Source of the DNA: Clostridiaceae bacterium
Lineage (GTDB): Bacteria > Bacillota > Clostridia > Lachnospirales > Lachnospiraceae
NCBI GenBank assembly: GCA_902362865.1
Contig: CABIYE010000023.1
Coordinates: forward strand, 1 to 50,838
Direction: 5' to 3'
DNA: 50,838 bases
Below are positions 1 to 7,962 of the stretch, one piece after another. A program made the position numbers and the translations under genes. Within the stretch, counting starts at the first letter, position 1. The number at the start of each line of letters is the position of its first letter. Under the pieces are notes generated by a model. It did not search any database. It had not been told where the DNA came from and was given only the letters and a program-made list of their open reading frames with translations.

Positions 1-30
1 CGTTTCTTTTAGACCGTAGGTCTATTAAGG

Positions 31-1167
31 TTACCCTTTTCCAAAAAAATCTTTTTCATTTTCCTCTTGACATATCACCAAATTGCTTTCCTCTTGTTTT
101 GGCCGGACGGCCATAGTGGTATCCCCTTGCGGGATTTCCTCTTTCCCTGGCCGGACGGCCATAGTGGTATCCCCTTGCGGGATTTCTTTTACAATCTGCA
201 TCCCTACCACGAGCGCCACACCAATCACACATGGCAATATCTGAAAGCTCCCCAAATTCATTGCCGCTTTCGGTATCTCCAATGTGGTTGGTCCCTGTAT
301 AATCGCATAAAAAGAACCAATCATCATACCCAGGATCATGCAGATTGCCTGCGGACGGAATTTCTCAAGGCAAACCTTAATCGCTTTTACCACGGTCATT
401 GCTCCTGCCAGCACGCCGCATCCAAAAAACATCAGACACGGGAGATAAGAAAAATCTAAGGAAAGAAATCCTTTCACTGCTGTAATCACCGGAATATATG
501 CTCCAAAAATCAGGAGCAGTGTCGATCCGGATATTCCCGGCAGGAACATTGCGGAAATTGCAATCATTCCAATGAAAAACAATTTCACTGCCATTCCCCC
601 AGAAAATTGTCCCAAATCCATAGACGCTCCGCCGATTCTTCCATTTGCCCATGTAATTCCCACTACAAGTACGATTCCAATCAGGCAAAAAAGAATCCCT
701 TTTCTGACTTCCCGGAAACTTTCTTTTCCTCTTTTCTGCCGCATAGCATCAAGGTATCCTTTAGGGTTTCCTCTTTTCTGCCGCATGGCATCAAGGTATC
801 CTTTAGGGTTTCCTCTTTTCTGCCGCATGGCATCAAGGTATCCTTTAGGGTTTTCTTCTTTTATAATCAGCGGAATCGCCCCGGCAATAAATCCGATAAA
901 CAAAGAACTGACAGCGTAAATATGGCTCTCAAATAATGCTGACAGCACAACTACCGCCATTGCCATTCCGATTACCCATCCCATACCTAATTTTGCCAGA
1001 TATCTAAGTGCCGACTTTTTCTCTCTCATTTTTCCAAATGCCAGATCATGGATGGAACCGATAAACCGGTCATAAAATCCCATGATAAATGCTACTGTAC
1101 CTCCGGACACTCCCGGCACACTGTCCGCTAGTGCCATACAAAATCCGTTTATTCCTTCTTTCAACAT
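31..1167 (-). CDS. DUF368 family membrane protein, probable undecaprenyl-phosphate translocase (PopT-like)
   Basis: A polytopic membrane protein of about 378 residues. Two related halves each carry a glycine-rich re-entrant signature: DSVPGVSGGT near residue 17 and FLPGISGSTLL in the second half. This matches the DUF368 family, members of which were recently shown to return undecaprenyl phosphate across the membrane for wall synthesis; that role is family knowledge. I start at the ATG at 1167 because AGGAGG lies 9 bases upstream; a TTG directly before it is the alternative. Two blocks of perfect in-frame repeats (14 residues three times, 16 residues twice) sit in a cytoplasmic loop and in the C-terminal tail and are unusual for the family. 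It is the last gene of a minus-strand block headed by a histidine kinase and response regulator and has its own promoter. Confidence 0.85.
   Translation of the reverse strand: MLKEGINGFCMALADSVPGVSGGTVAFIMGFYDRFIGSIHDLAFGKMREKKSALRYLAKLGMGWVIGMAMAVVVLSALFESHIYAVSSLFIGFIAGAIPLIIKEENPKGYLDAMRQKRGNPKGYLDAMRQKRGNPKGYLDAMRQKRGKESFREVRKGILFCLIGIVLVVGITWANGRIGGASMDLGQFSGGMAVKLFFIGMIAISAMFLPGISGSTLLLIFGAYIPVITAVKGFLSLDFSYLPCLMFFGCGVLAGAMTVVKAIKVCLEKFRPQAICMILGMMIGSFYAIIQGPTTLEIPKAAMNLGSFQILPCVIGVALVVGMQIVKEIPQGDTTMAVRPGKEEIPQGDTTMAVRPKQEESNLVICQEENEKDFFGKG
101..186. repeat. Two-copy 48-bp in-frame tandem repeat in the DUF368 gene
   Basis: The 38-base block beginning GGCCGGACGG occurs at 101 and again at 149 without change, so the period is 48 bp or 16 codons. 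It encodes two copies of EEIPQGDTTMAVRP near the C-terminus. Because the period is a multiple of three, changes in copy number would lengthen or shorten the cytoplasmic tail without breaking the frame. Confidence 0.95.
731..853. repeat. Three-copy 42-bp in-frame tandem repeat in the DUF368 gene
   Basis: Units start at 731, 773 and 815 and are nearly identical; the first has one base change (gcatagc for gcatggc). Each encodes NPKGYLDAMRQKRG, a basic 14-residue unit at about residues 107-148, between predicted membrane segments. The unit is unrelated to the 48-bp repeat at the other end of the same gene. Confidence 0.95.
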
Positions 1168-1214
1168 CAAAAAATCCCTCCTGTTTGTTTTCTGCGGTTA
1201 TCTTAACAACCAGC

Positions 1215-1254
1215 ATTAAACAAACAAGAGGGGTTTTTCTAAATAATTCCTAAA
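1215..1254 (-). promoter_or_regulatory. Response-regulator type promoter of the DUF368 gene
   Basis: On the minus strand TTTAGG (1249-1254) is followed 11 bases later by TTTAGA (1238-1243). After a 17-base spacer comes TTTAAT (1215-1220). The 11-base direct repeat overlapping a poor -35 box is typical of OmpR-family activation. The same arrangement lies ahead of the histidine kinase at 3395-3434. Confidence 0.6.
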
Positions 1255-1267
1255 CTCTGTTATATTT

Positions 1268-1978
1268 TTACTTATTCAATCGGTAGCCCGCGCCCCATAC
1301 TGTCTCCAGGATCTGCGGATTTTTACTGTCGTCTTCAATCTTTTCCCTGATACGGTTAATATGCACCATGACAGTCGCACTGTCTCCTACATAATCATAT
1401 CCCCATATTTTCTCAAAAATCTGTTCTTTGGAAAACACGATATTGGGATTCATGGCAAAAAACTTCAAAATCTCAAACTCTCGGTTTGGAAATTTGATTT
1501 CCTTATTTCCTTTATAGACCTTCCAACTATTGACTAAGATACGAAGATCCCGGATTTTTATCTCCTCCGGTTCTTCACTTGTTTCCTTTGTGGATTTGCC
1601 TCGCAGGCGCTCATACTGCCTCAGGTTTGCATGAGCCCTCGCCACCAGCTCCGCCGGGTCAAAAGGTTTTGCAATGTAATCATCTGCGCCAAGCCCAAGT
1701 CCCCTGATCTTATCTACGGACTCCGTCCTTGCCGTAACCATAAGAATCGGAATGTCTATGGTATCCCTGATCTCACGGCATACTTCATACCCACTTTTTC
1801 CCGGAAGCATCAAATCAAGCAACACCAGATCAAAATGCTCCTCCTGAAGCGCTGCCGCTACCGCTGTTCCTTCTGTTACAATTCTTGTTTCAAATCCCGA
1901 TGACTGAAGGTATGCCTCCTCCACCATGCTGATGTCCATATCATCCTCCACGATCAGGATTCTTTTCTTATCCGCCAT
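1268..1978 (-). CDS. OmpR-family response regulator
   Basis: The 236-residue protein has a receiver domain and a C-terminal winged helix. The receiver shows the acidic pair EDD at 11-13, phospho-acceptor D55 in LLDLMLPG, T82 and K104 in KPFDP. The C-terminal half carries the ATVMVHINRIREKIE recognition region. It should be phosphorylated by the kinase encoded just upstream (2049-3194) and bind DNA as a dimer. GGAGAGGAG precedes the ATG by 9 bases. It lies between the kinase gene and the DUF368 gene on the same strand. An 11-bp direct repeat TTTAGG-N5-TTTAG is found in front of both the kinase and DUF368 genes and is its likely binding site; that last step is inference. VanR-like in overall layout. 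Confidence 0.92.
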   Translation of the reverse strand: MADKKRILIVEDDMDISMVEEAYLQSSGFETRIVTEGTAVAAALQEEHFDLVLLDLMLPGKSGYEVCREIRDTIDIPILMVTARTESVDKIRGLGLGADDYIAKPFDPAELVARAHANLRQYERLRGKSTKETSEEPEEIKIRDLRILVNSWKVYKGNKEIKFPNREFEILKFFAMNPNIVFSKEQIFEKIWGYDYVGDSATVMVHINRIREKIEDDSKNPQILETVWGAGYRLNK

Positions 1979-2048
1979 GCTCAGTTACTCCTCTCCTGCA
2001 AGTAAGAACCGCTGCGATTTGCTTCGCAAATTGCACCGTAGCGGGAAG

Positions 2049-3194
2049 TTACACTTCCCTTAATTCCAGGTATACAGCAAGTCCATCCGCATTTTCCGCC
2101 CGGACGCTGCCGCCCATTGCCTCCATCAAATATTTTACAATATATAACCCCAGTCCGTTTCCTTCTTTTTTGTTTCTGGATTCATCTCCCCGGTAAAATT
2201 CTTCAAAAATGTGAGGCAATTTTTCTTCCGGCACACCGACGCCATTATCCCGAAAACAAACGCTTAATCCTTTTGGTGTTTTCTCCAGTATGATTTTCAT
2301 TTTGAGCGGCGTTGTTTCCCCATATTTCCTGCTGTTTTCCACAAGATTATCCAAAATCCGCTGAAACTGTTCCGAATCAATCGATACTTTTGCCGTGATT
2401 CCTTTCGTATCTGCGATAATTTCTTCCTGCAAAGAATTTATCACTTCCCGCTTTCCCTTCACATAATTTCCCAGAAAAGCGCCAATATCTATGTTCTGCA
2501 TGGAAATCCCCATATTTCCTGTCTCCATTCTGGACAGGTAAAGAAGCTGGTTTAAGAGCATATCCATATCTCCGGTACGCCTGTATGCTGCCTGCAGAAA
2601 TTTCTTCTGCTGTTCCGGTGTAGACGCAACTCCATCTATCAGACCCTTAATGGTTCCTTTCATTGCGGCAAGCGGAGTCCGCAGGTCATGAGAAATTCCT
2701 GCTATCATATCCGTCCTCGCTTTTTCATATCTTCGGTTCTTTTCCTGTTCCGCTAAAATGGATGCCTGCATATCATTAAAAGCGGCGCACACATTTTCAA
2801 ATTCCAGATCACCCGTATACGCAATATCCTGTGACAGGTCATTTTTCTTGATCCGTTTTGCCCCTTCCGCCAAAGTGTCCAGCGGTTCCATGATATGGTC
2901 AGTCAGGTTTTTTGTAAAAAGCTGGCTGACAATCAGAAGAACGATAATGCAAAGGATTCCGTCCGCTCCAAAGAGCAATATAAACTCGTTTCTGTGAACA
3001 ATCCAGTCCTCCAGCAGGTCGTCTAGCCTCTCCTCATCCGTAACGCCCTCCACAGACGTCCGAAATTCTGCCTCAATGGATTCCGCATAAAATTTAATCA
3101 CAAACAGATTGATCATCAAAAAAATAAGCAACGTCACGACAACCATGAATGCATTTGACAGAAATATTCTTTTTTTCACCGTTCCCTTTTCCAT
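2049..3194 (-). CDS. Sensor histidine kinase, VanS-like layout
   Basis: A 381-residue membrane kinase. There are two membrane helices (about 11-35 and 71-92) around a short extracytoplasmic loop, then a HAMP linker. The phospho-acceptor box ISHDLRTPLAAMKG has H169. The ATPase domain has the N box LVENSRKYG, G1 DNGVGVP and G2 GNGLGLYIVKYL. The start is set by GGGAGG 5 bases upstream of the ATG. The cognate regulator gene follows after 70 bases. The extracytoplasmic loop is only about 35 residues, typical of kinases that read membrane or envelope signals. With the DUF368 neighbour this suggests sensing of lipid-carrier or wall stress, which is inference. Confidence 0.9.
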   Translation of the reverse strand: MEKGTVKKRIFLSNAFMVVVTLLIFLMINLFVIKFYAESIEAEFRTSVEGVTDEERLDDLLEDWIVHRNEFILLFGADGILCIIVLLIVSQLFTKNLTDHIMEPLDTLAEGAKRIKKNDLSQDIAYTGDLEFENVCAAFNDMQASILAEQEKNRRYEKARTDMIAGISHDLRTPLAAMKGTIKGLIDGVASTPEQQKKFLQAAYRRTGDMDMLLNQLLYLSRMETGNMGISMQNIDIGAFLGNYVKGKREVINSLQEEIIADTKGITAKVSIDSEQFQRILDNLVENSRKYGETTPLKMKIILEKTPKGLSVCFRDNGVGVPEEKLPHIFEEFYRGDESRNKKEGNGLGLYIVKYLMEAMGGSVRAENADGLAVYLELREV

Positions 3195-3394
3195 AAAAAC
3201 CTCCCGTAATCCACAACAGATTCTTCCTCACTGATCACAGGTACCTTTCCATGCGTTTCGATTTTCGGTACGCCCATATCATACAAAGCCGCCAGTATCA
3301 TAGTGCAAGCCCTGCTCCTATTATACCGCAGCCTGCTATAAGTGCAATATCTCCTGTTGATAAATACGTTTATGCTTCCATAATACAATTCACC

Positions 3395-3434
3395 GTTAAA
3401 CAAATAATATCTAAAAACCTAAACATTTCCTAAA
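3395..3434 (-). promoter_or_regulatory. Autoregulated promoter of the kinase/regulator operon
   Basis: On the minus strand TTTAGG (3429-3434) and TTTAGG (3418-3423) are spaced by 11 bases. They are followed after 17 bases by TTTAAC (3395-3400). The design is the same as at 1215-1254, including the AA that follows the first TTTAGG. Transcription would begin near 3388 and give a leader of about 190 bases ahead of the kinase. I see no convincing gene in that leader. Confidence 0.6.
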
Positions 3435-3558
3435 CGAATTACCCTGCTGCCCTTTCACATCTGCCACAGGATGCACAGCCTCCATGAGATTCTTCCCAGA
3501 GCCGGTCTGCTACAGGAGTGTTTGCATTTTGTTTCCGTAATATTAATTCACGGGCAAA

Positions 3559-3606
3559 GAAAAAAGCCGTCCGGCAAATATCCAATGTCAGACAGCTTTC
3601 TTTTAT
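3559..3606 (-). terminator. Rho-independent terminator after the 185-residue membrane protein gene
   Basis: On the minus strand AAAGCTGTCTGACA pairs with TGCCGGACGGCTTT across a 9-base loop, with two G-U pairs and one mismatch, followed by a T run. It sits 3 bases after the stop codon at 3609 and closes the second two-component operon. Confidence 0.8.
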
Positions 3607-3608
3607 CA

Positions 3609-4166
3609 CTATAATAATCGGTTTCCTTTTTCGCAGATTGCATAGATTTCGTCATATTTCTCTTCGATCAGACGATTCATTTTTTCCGTCTCCTCTGCAG
3701 CTGTTTTCCTGTAAATAAAATAGGGCAGGATCCATCCGATGAAGGCTGGTATGGCAAGTATGATACACAGGATGATATGAGGCGGATCCGCTGTCACTGC
3801 AAAGGTGGCTCCCGCCATGAATGCGGTTCCCACAATCCCGACCGTCAGCGCACGCATCGTTGCCTTAGAGGTTTTTGCTTTCTCCAACGCTTCAATCTCG
3901 TTCACACACGCTTCAAAGTTCCTCTGCAGGCGGGTCAGTTCCATCTTATTTACAATTTTCCGGTTCCGCTTCAGATGCAGGATCCTTTTATTCTGAAACT
4001 GCGGATTTCTCCCCGCATCCGCTTTCTCGCAGACATTCCCGTCTACCTCCCATCCGAAATTCTCGTACCCGTCAATCAGAAATGAAATCTGATTCTTATC
4101 CGCACAGACTTCTTTGTATTCATACCCTACAAACTCTCTCTTTCTGTTCCCGGTCTGATCCATCAT
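3609..4166 (-). CDS. Small membrane protein of the second two-component operon, unknown function
   Basis: 185 residues. A polar N-terminal half containing a basic coiled stretch (about 70-95) is followed by two adjacent membrane helices (about 105-150) and an acidic helical tail. I do not recognise a family. Its ATG overlaps the stop codon of the upstream kinase gene (ATGA), so the two are translationally coupled and probably act together. It may be an accessory subunit or a target of the kinase, which is inference. A terminator follows immediately. Confidence 0.75.
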   Translation of the reverse strand: MMDQTGNRKREFVGYEYKEVCADKNQISFLIDGYENFGWEVDGNVCEKADAGRNPQFQNKRILHLKRNRKIVNKMELTRLQRNFEACVNEIEALEKAKTSKATMRALTVGIVGTAFMAGATFAVTADPPHIILCIILAIPAFIGWILPYFIYRKTAAEETEKMNRLIEEKYDEIYAICEKGNRLL

Positions 4167-5266
4167 GATGCCTCACCTCCATCTTCCTCTTCAGGCGCTC
4201 CCACAACAGGCAGGGTTACCACAAAGGTGCTTCCTTCCCCTTCCTTACTAAAGACCCGGATGTCTCCATCTGACAGTTCCAATACCCGTTTCACCAAGGC
4301 AAGTCCCAGACCGTTGCCTTCCTTAGAGTGAGAGGTGTCCCCCTGATAAAATTTGTCAAAAATATGTTTCACACTATTCGGATTCATGCCGCATCCCGTA
4401 TCCGTAACCGACACCGTTACCACATTTTCATCCGACGTCTGTCTTACTGTAACCATGCCGCCCCGTTCTGTAAATTTGATGGCATTGGACAGAAGATTGT
4501 TCCATACCAGCTCCAGAAGACTTGCATCCGCCTTCACCATCGCTGTATCTTCCATCTCCGTTTTCAACTCCAGTTCCTTCTCATCCCACGCTTCCTCGAA
4601 CTGCAGAATACATTCGCACAGCTGACGGCATACATCATACTCTTCCGTCTCCGGGATAATCCTCTGGTTTTCCAGCTTATTCAATTTTAGGATATTACTG
4701 ATCAGGCTGGATAAGCGCATGGATGCCTTTTCTATATTTTCTGCGTACTCAACTCTCTGTTCCTCCGTAATACCGGGCATTTTCAGCAGTTCCGCATAGT
4801 TCTTTATAATCGCGATCGGCGTTTTCATCTCATGGGAAACATTGGACACAAAATCGGTCTTCAGCGTCTCAATGCTTCCCAGTTCCTCCACCATCTTGTT
4901 AAAATCAACGATCATCACATCCAGATAATCCCACTTATCCTGTGTGTGGGTCGTAGGAATATAAACGGAAAAATCGCCGTTTGCCACCTGTTCCGTCGCC
5001 TTTGCCAGATGATGCAGCGGTTCATCGTAGGTGTCCTTCATTTTCTTTCTTGTAAACAGGGTAAGCCCGACCGCTACAAGTCCCCAGTAAATCATCGGGA
5101 CGATCGTCTGAACGATTTCGTTCCATCCGGCTCTATTTTCCAAAACAATGAGCCCGGTATGAATGCCTGCCATCAATAACAGGACTCCCAGATATATCCC
5201 GAAAAGTGACGGCGGAAACAAACTTTCCTGTCTCAGCTTCGGTTCTTTCTGCTCTGATTTCTTCAT
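4163..5266 (-). CDS. Sensor histidine kinase of the second pair
   Basis: 367 residues. Two membrane helices (about 22-43 and 52-72) are separated by only about nine residues, so there is almost no external sensor. HAMP-like sequence follows, then VSNVSHEMKTPIAIIKN with H145. The ATPase domain has the N box NLLSNAIKF, DTGCGMN and GNGLGLALVKRVL. The start codon overlaps the regulator stop codon (ATGA at 5263-5266). Intramembrane-sensing kinases of this shape commonly answer cell-envelope antibiotics in Firmicutes; that is family knowledge. The ligand here is unknown. Confidence 0.9.
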   Translation of the reverse strand: MKKSEQKEPKLRQESLFPPSLFGIYLGVLLLMAGIHTGLIVLENRAGWNEIVQTIVPMIYWGLVAVGLTLFTRKKMKDTYDEPLHHLAKATEQVANGDFSVYIPTTHTQDKWDYLDVMIVDFNKMVEELGSIETLKTDFVSNVSHEMKTPIAIIKNYAELLKMPGITEEQRVEYAENIEKASMRLSSLISNILKLNKLENQRIIPETEEYDVCRQLCECILQFEEAWDEKELELKTEMEDTAMVKADASLLELVWNNLLSNAIKFTERGGMVTVRQTSDENVVTVSVTDTGCGMNPNSVKHIFDKFYQGDTSHSKEGNGLGLALVKRVLELSDGDIRVFSKEGEGSTFVVTLPVVGAPEEEDGGEAS

Positions 5267-5934
5267 ATTAAAACCACCTTATATCCCAGTCCTCTTACCG
5301 TTACGATCTTAAATCCATTGCACGCTGACAGCTTGTCCCTGAGCTTTGTCACATAAACATCCACCGCCCGCAGGCTGGTATCGGTGTCCACGCCCCAGAA
5401 TTCATCCATCAGCTGCGCCCTTGAAAATGTCTTCTTCGGGTAGGACAGCATTTTATAAATGATGTTAAATTCTCTGGTCGTAAGATTCACCTCTTCTCCG
5501 TCGATCTCGGCGCTCATCCCGTCGGCATCCAACAGAAGATTCCCCACTGTGATCTTCCGCTCCATCTCAATATTTGCCCGGCGAAGGATCGCCCGGACTC
5601 TAAGAAGTAATTCCCCAAGCTCGATCGGTTTTACCATATAGTCGTCGATCCCGATCTGAAATCCCTTCTGCTTAGACGGCAGATCATCCTTCGCAGACAT
5701 AAAAAGAATCGGGATTGTAGGATTCACCCGTCTGACCGAGCCTGCAAATTCAAATCCGTCAATTCCCGGCATCATAATATCAGAAATAATCAAATCGTAA
5801 CGGTTATTATACATCTCATCATAAGCGTTTCCTGCATTCAAGCACCCCTTGGTCTGAAAGCCGCTGTCATTCAGATACGTACATACGACCTGATTCAGTT
5901 CTTCATCATCTTCCACCACAAGTATTTTTATCAT
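5263..5934 (-). CDS. OmpR-family response regulator of the second pair
   Basis: From the ATG at 5934 the protein has 223 residues. It has a receiver with EDD at 8-10, D52 in IISDIMMPG and K in MVKPIELGE, followed by a winged-helix domain (AVDVYVTKLRDKL). A longer reading frame to 5982 exists. I prefer 5934 because MIKILVVEDD is the canonical receiver start, GGGAGG lies just upstream, and the ATG overlaps the stop of a 42-codon upstream frame. It heads the three-gene coupled operon regulator-kinase-membrane protein. Confidence 0.9.
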   Translation of the reverse strand: MIKILVVEDDEELNQVVCTYLNDSGFQTKGCLNAGNAYDEMYNNRYDLIISDIMMPGIDGFEFAGSVRRVNPTIPILFMSAKDDLPSKQKGFQIGIDDYMVKPIELGELLLRVRAILRRANIEMERKITVGNLLLDADGMSAEIDGEEVNLTTREFNIIYKMLSYPKKTFSRAQLMDEFWGVDTDTSLRAVDVYVTKLRDKLSACNGFKIVTVRGLGYKVVLI

Positions 5935-6059
5935 TCCCAATCCCTCCCGCATCTGCTGATAACTTTTCCCGCCGCCGCGCATATCGCCAATATGTCTTTC
6001 GCCAGGTAATACCCGGAAAGAAACAGCGCCACAGCAGCCTCAACACAGGCATTCGCCAT
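5931..6059 (-). CDS. Possible 42-residue peptide coupled to the response regulator
   Basis: A short frame with ATG at 6059 ends in TGA at 5931-5933, overlapping the regulator ATG as ATGA. That is the same coupling used by the next two genes of this operon. The product would be hydrophobic and cysteine-containing (VEAAVALFLSGYYLAKDI in the middle), like one membrane or amphipathic helix. The ribosome site is weak. It could be a leader peptide or chance. Confidence 0.35.
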   Translation of the reverse strand: MANACVEAAVALFLSGYYLAKDILAICAAAGKVISRCGRDWE

Positions 6060-6167
6060 TTAGCAATCCGCTTTCGTATTTTTCATCACCTGTCCAAATT
6101 CAAGTATAATACAAAAAGCCGCAAGTGAATATCTCGAATGTATAAATTTTAATATTCTTCGCATGTA

Positions 6168-6536
6168 TTATTTTAATCCTTTGACAAAAGGAATCAGGCA
6201 GAGTAGCACAACGATTCCCACAATCCCAATGAGAATTCCTATCACCATATTGCTCCATACCATCGTAAGGCACATACCTACACCTAACAGTAAAGAGCCA
6301 ACGATTCCGATCAGAGACGCCCCGATGGTTTTGCCCGACACCTGAATCGGCGCCTTATGCTCCATCTTTCTCCACACGATTACCATGAGCAGCAATACAA
6401 GCGCACCGATTGCTCCCATGATCACGCCCGGCTTGAACGCATCCCACTCTACGATCAGCGCCATACACATGCCAAGCGCAAATAAAATTCCTCCGATTGT
6501 TCCTAAAATCATTGCTACAAATGTGCTTTTTTTCAT
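6168..6536 (-). CDS. Four-helix membrane protein, unknown function
   Basis: 122 residues, with four hydrophobic helices arranged as two similar pairs. Each pair begins with a G-rich stretch (ILGTIGGILFALGMCM and LIGIVGSLLLGVGMCL), so it looks like an internal duplication. A basic loop lies between the pairs. It starts 10 bases after the 79-residue protein upstream and is probably translated from the same message. I do not recognise a named family. Confidence 0.75.
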   Translation of the reverse strand: MKKSTFVAMILGTIGGILFALGMCMALIVEWDAFKPGVIMGAIGALVLLLMVIVWRKMEHKAPIQVSGKTIGASLIGIVGSLLLGVGMCLTMVWSNMVIGILIGIVGIVVLLCLIPFVKGLK

Positions 6537-6546
6537 TACGCAGTAC

Positions 6547-6786
6547 CTACCTTTTCTCTTTCGCTGACTGTTCTTCTGACAATCTGGCTTTCGCTTCTTC
6601 TACCGATTCTCCCTCTTTCGTCAGAAACTGATCGACAAACTTATCTGCGATTTTGTTAAATCCTCCGACTGCCCCATTTTCGATTTTCTTATAGCTCCCA
6701 ACTACACCTTTTTCGATTTTCTTGTAACCGCCTACTACCTCTGCTGCAATTTTTTCATTTGCTTTCACTAATTTTGATTTTGCCAT
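6547..6786 (-). CDS. Small repeat-containing soluble protein, unknown function
   Basis: 79 residues built from three 11-residue repeats: VVGGYKKIEKG, VVGSYKKIENG and AVGGFNKIADK. A charged tail rich in E and K follows. The repeats predict a long amphipathic helix, perhaps binding the membrane surface or the four-helix protein encoded next. AAAGGAG precedes the ATG by 8 bases. The 320 bases upstream (6787-7110) hold the divergent MerR promoter and nothing else that I can identify. Confidence 0.7.
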   Translation of the reverse strand: MAKSKLVKANEKIAAEVVGGYKKIEKGVVGSYKKIENGAVGGFNKIADKFVDQFLTKEGESVEEAKARLSEEQSAKEKR

Positions 6787-7003
6787 CTCTAAAATCTCCT
6801 TTTCTTAATTTTGTTGTTCATGGCTGTACTATAGCATCGGATTGTTTTTGTAATGTTTGACTTTTGTTTCTAAAATATTAATTTGCTTTTGTATAACTGA
6901 ATTGCCGATTTTTCTACGATGTATATATTTCCCGAAAAAAATCCATCATCCATTACCTCCCAGCATTTTGCAGTATTGCGGTAAAAATATATCCAAAAAA
7001 CTA

Positions 7004-7034
7004 TTGACTCCAACGTAACGTGATACTGTATTCT
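7004..7034 (+). promoter_or_regulatory. MerR-type promoter with 19-bp spacer
   Basis: TTGACT (7004-7009) and TATTCT (7029-7034) are separated by 19 bases. This is the over-long spacer that MerR-family activators untwist. A near-palindrome ACGTAACGT lies in the spacer. It precedes the MerR gene and indicates autoregulation. Confidence 0.65.
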
Positions 7035-7110
7035 ATTCTTATGGAAGCAGAATAGATATACGCCGGCAATTTCTATCGTGCTTCTCTACAAATCAAAGGA
7101 GCTGATAAGG

Positions 7111-7743
7111 ATGAGAACCATTAGCCAAGTCGCAGAATTAACGGGTATCAGCATACGCACACTTCAATACTATGATGAAATCGGACTGTTAAAACCAAGT
7201 GGACTAACACAGTCTGGCTATCGCTTATACGATGAGGAAGCGTTGCAGAAGCTGCAACAAATTCTGTTTTTCAGGGAATTAGGATTTAAACTAAAAGATA
7301 TTCGGGAAATTATTGAAAAGCCCGACTTCGACAGAATTGCCGCTTTCAAAAAGCAAAAAGAACTGCTTCTCCTAAAGCGTAATCGGACAGACAGGCTCAT
7401 ACAGCTTCTTAGCCGTTTAGAGAAAGGAGAACAATGTGTGAGTTTTAAAGAATTTGATCTATCCGATTATATTCATGCTTTAGAGGATTTTAAGTCCAAT
7501 CAAACAGAGACGGTTATCAAACACTGGGGAAGTGTTGAAAATTTTGATATGTTCATTCAGAAAATCAAAGATGATGAATCCGAGGTAGCGAAACTTGCCA
7601 TTAAACAGTTTGGAAGCGTAGAAAAATATACGGAAGCCATGAAGCATAATTTAGAACATTTCTCCGAAATTATGGAGAACTGGTATGCACAGATACCGGA
7701 AGAAATGCGGACAGAGGACAAATTTCTTAAACTTAAATCATAA
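7111..7743 (+). CDS. MerR-family regulator with TipAS-like domain, C-terminally truncated
   Basis: From the ATG at 7111 the product has 210 residues. It has an N-terminal MerR helix-turn-helix (ISQVAELTGISIRTLQYYDE), a wing (GYRLYDEEALQKL), a coiled-coil linker and part of a TipAS-like effector domain. AAAGGAG is 8 bases before this ATG; the frame also runs 11 codons further upstream. The protein ends at a stop where the family usually continues. The missing C-terminal segment is visible just downstream in another frame, so the gene looks damaged although DNA binding may remain. Confidence 0.75.
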   Translation: MRTISQVAELTGISIRTLQYYDEIGLLKPSGLTQSGYRLYDEEALQKLQQILFFRELGFKLKDIREIIEKPDFDRIAAFKKQKELLLLKRNRTDRLIQLLSRLEKGEQCVSFKEFDLSDYIHALEDFKSNQTETVIKHWGSVENFDMFIQKIKDDESEVAKLAIKQFGSVEKYTEAMKHNLEHFSEIMENWYAQIPEEMRTEDKFLKLKS

Positions 7744-7934
7744 CCGGCACTCTGGCCTCGGCTCCGAATCTGTTAATCGGCAGTACAGAAAACTATTGCA
7801 AGATGATAATTGACACCTATTCCAATGATTATCTAAGCAAAGTAATAGACACACAATACGGTGTGGGAAGCAGTGAATATATCGTGAAAGCATTCCGCTA
7901 TTATTCTGAGAATAATTGTATAGAAAATAATTAG
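7740..7934 (+). pseudogene. Out-of-frame C-terminal remnant of the TipAS-like domain
   Basis: Immediately after the MerR stop, a different frame reads without a start. It contains ENYCKMIIDTYSN and YGVGSSEYIVKAFRYY before a stop at 7932. These are the closing helices of the effector domain in this MerR class. A frameshift plus a deletion between the two parts explains the arrangement. Confidence 0.6.
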
Positions 7935-7962
7935 AGCCATTTGAGAACCAGCCAGAGCCGCC

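Noticed and set aside
3176..3403. 75-codon minus-strand frame ahead of the first histidine kinase
   Set aside because: It starts inside the predicted -10 box of the operon promoter, overlaps the kinase start, and has no family resemblance. A shorter version from 3301 is possible but has no convincing ribosome site.
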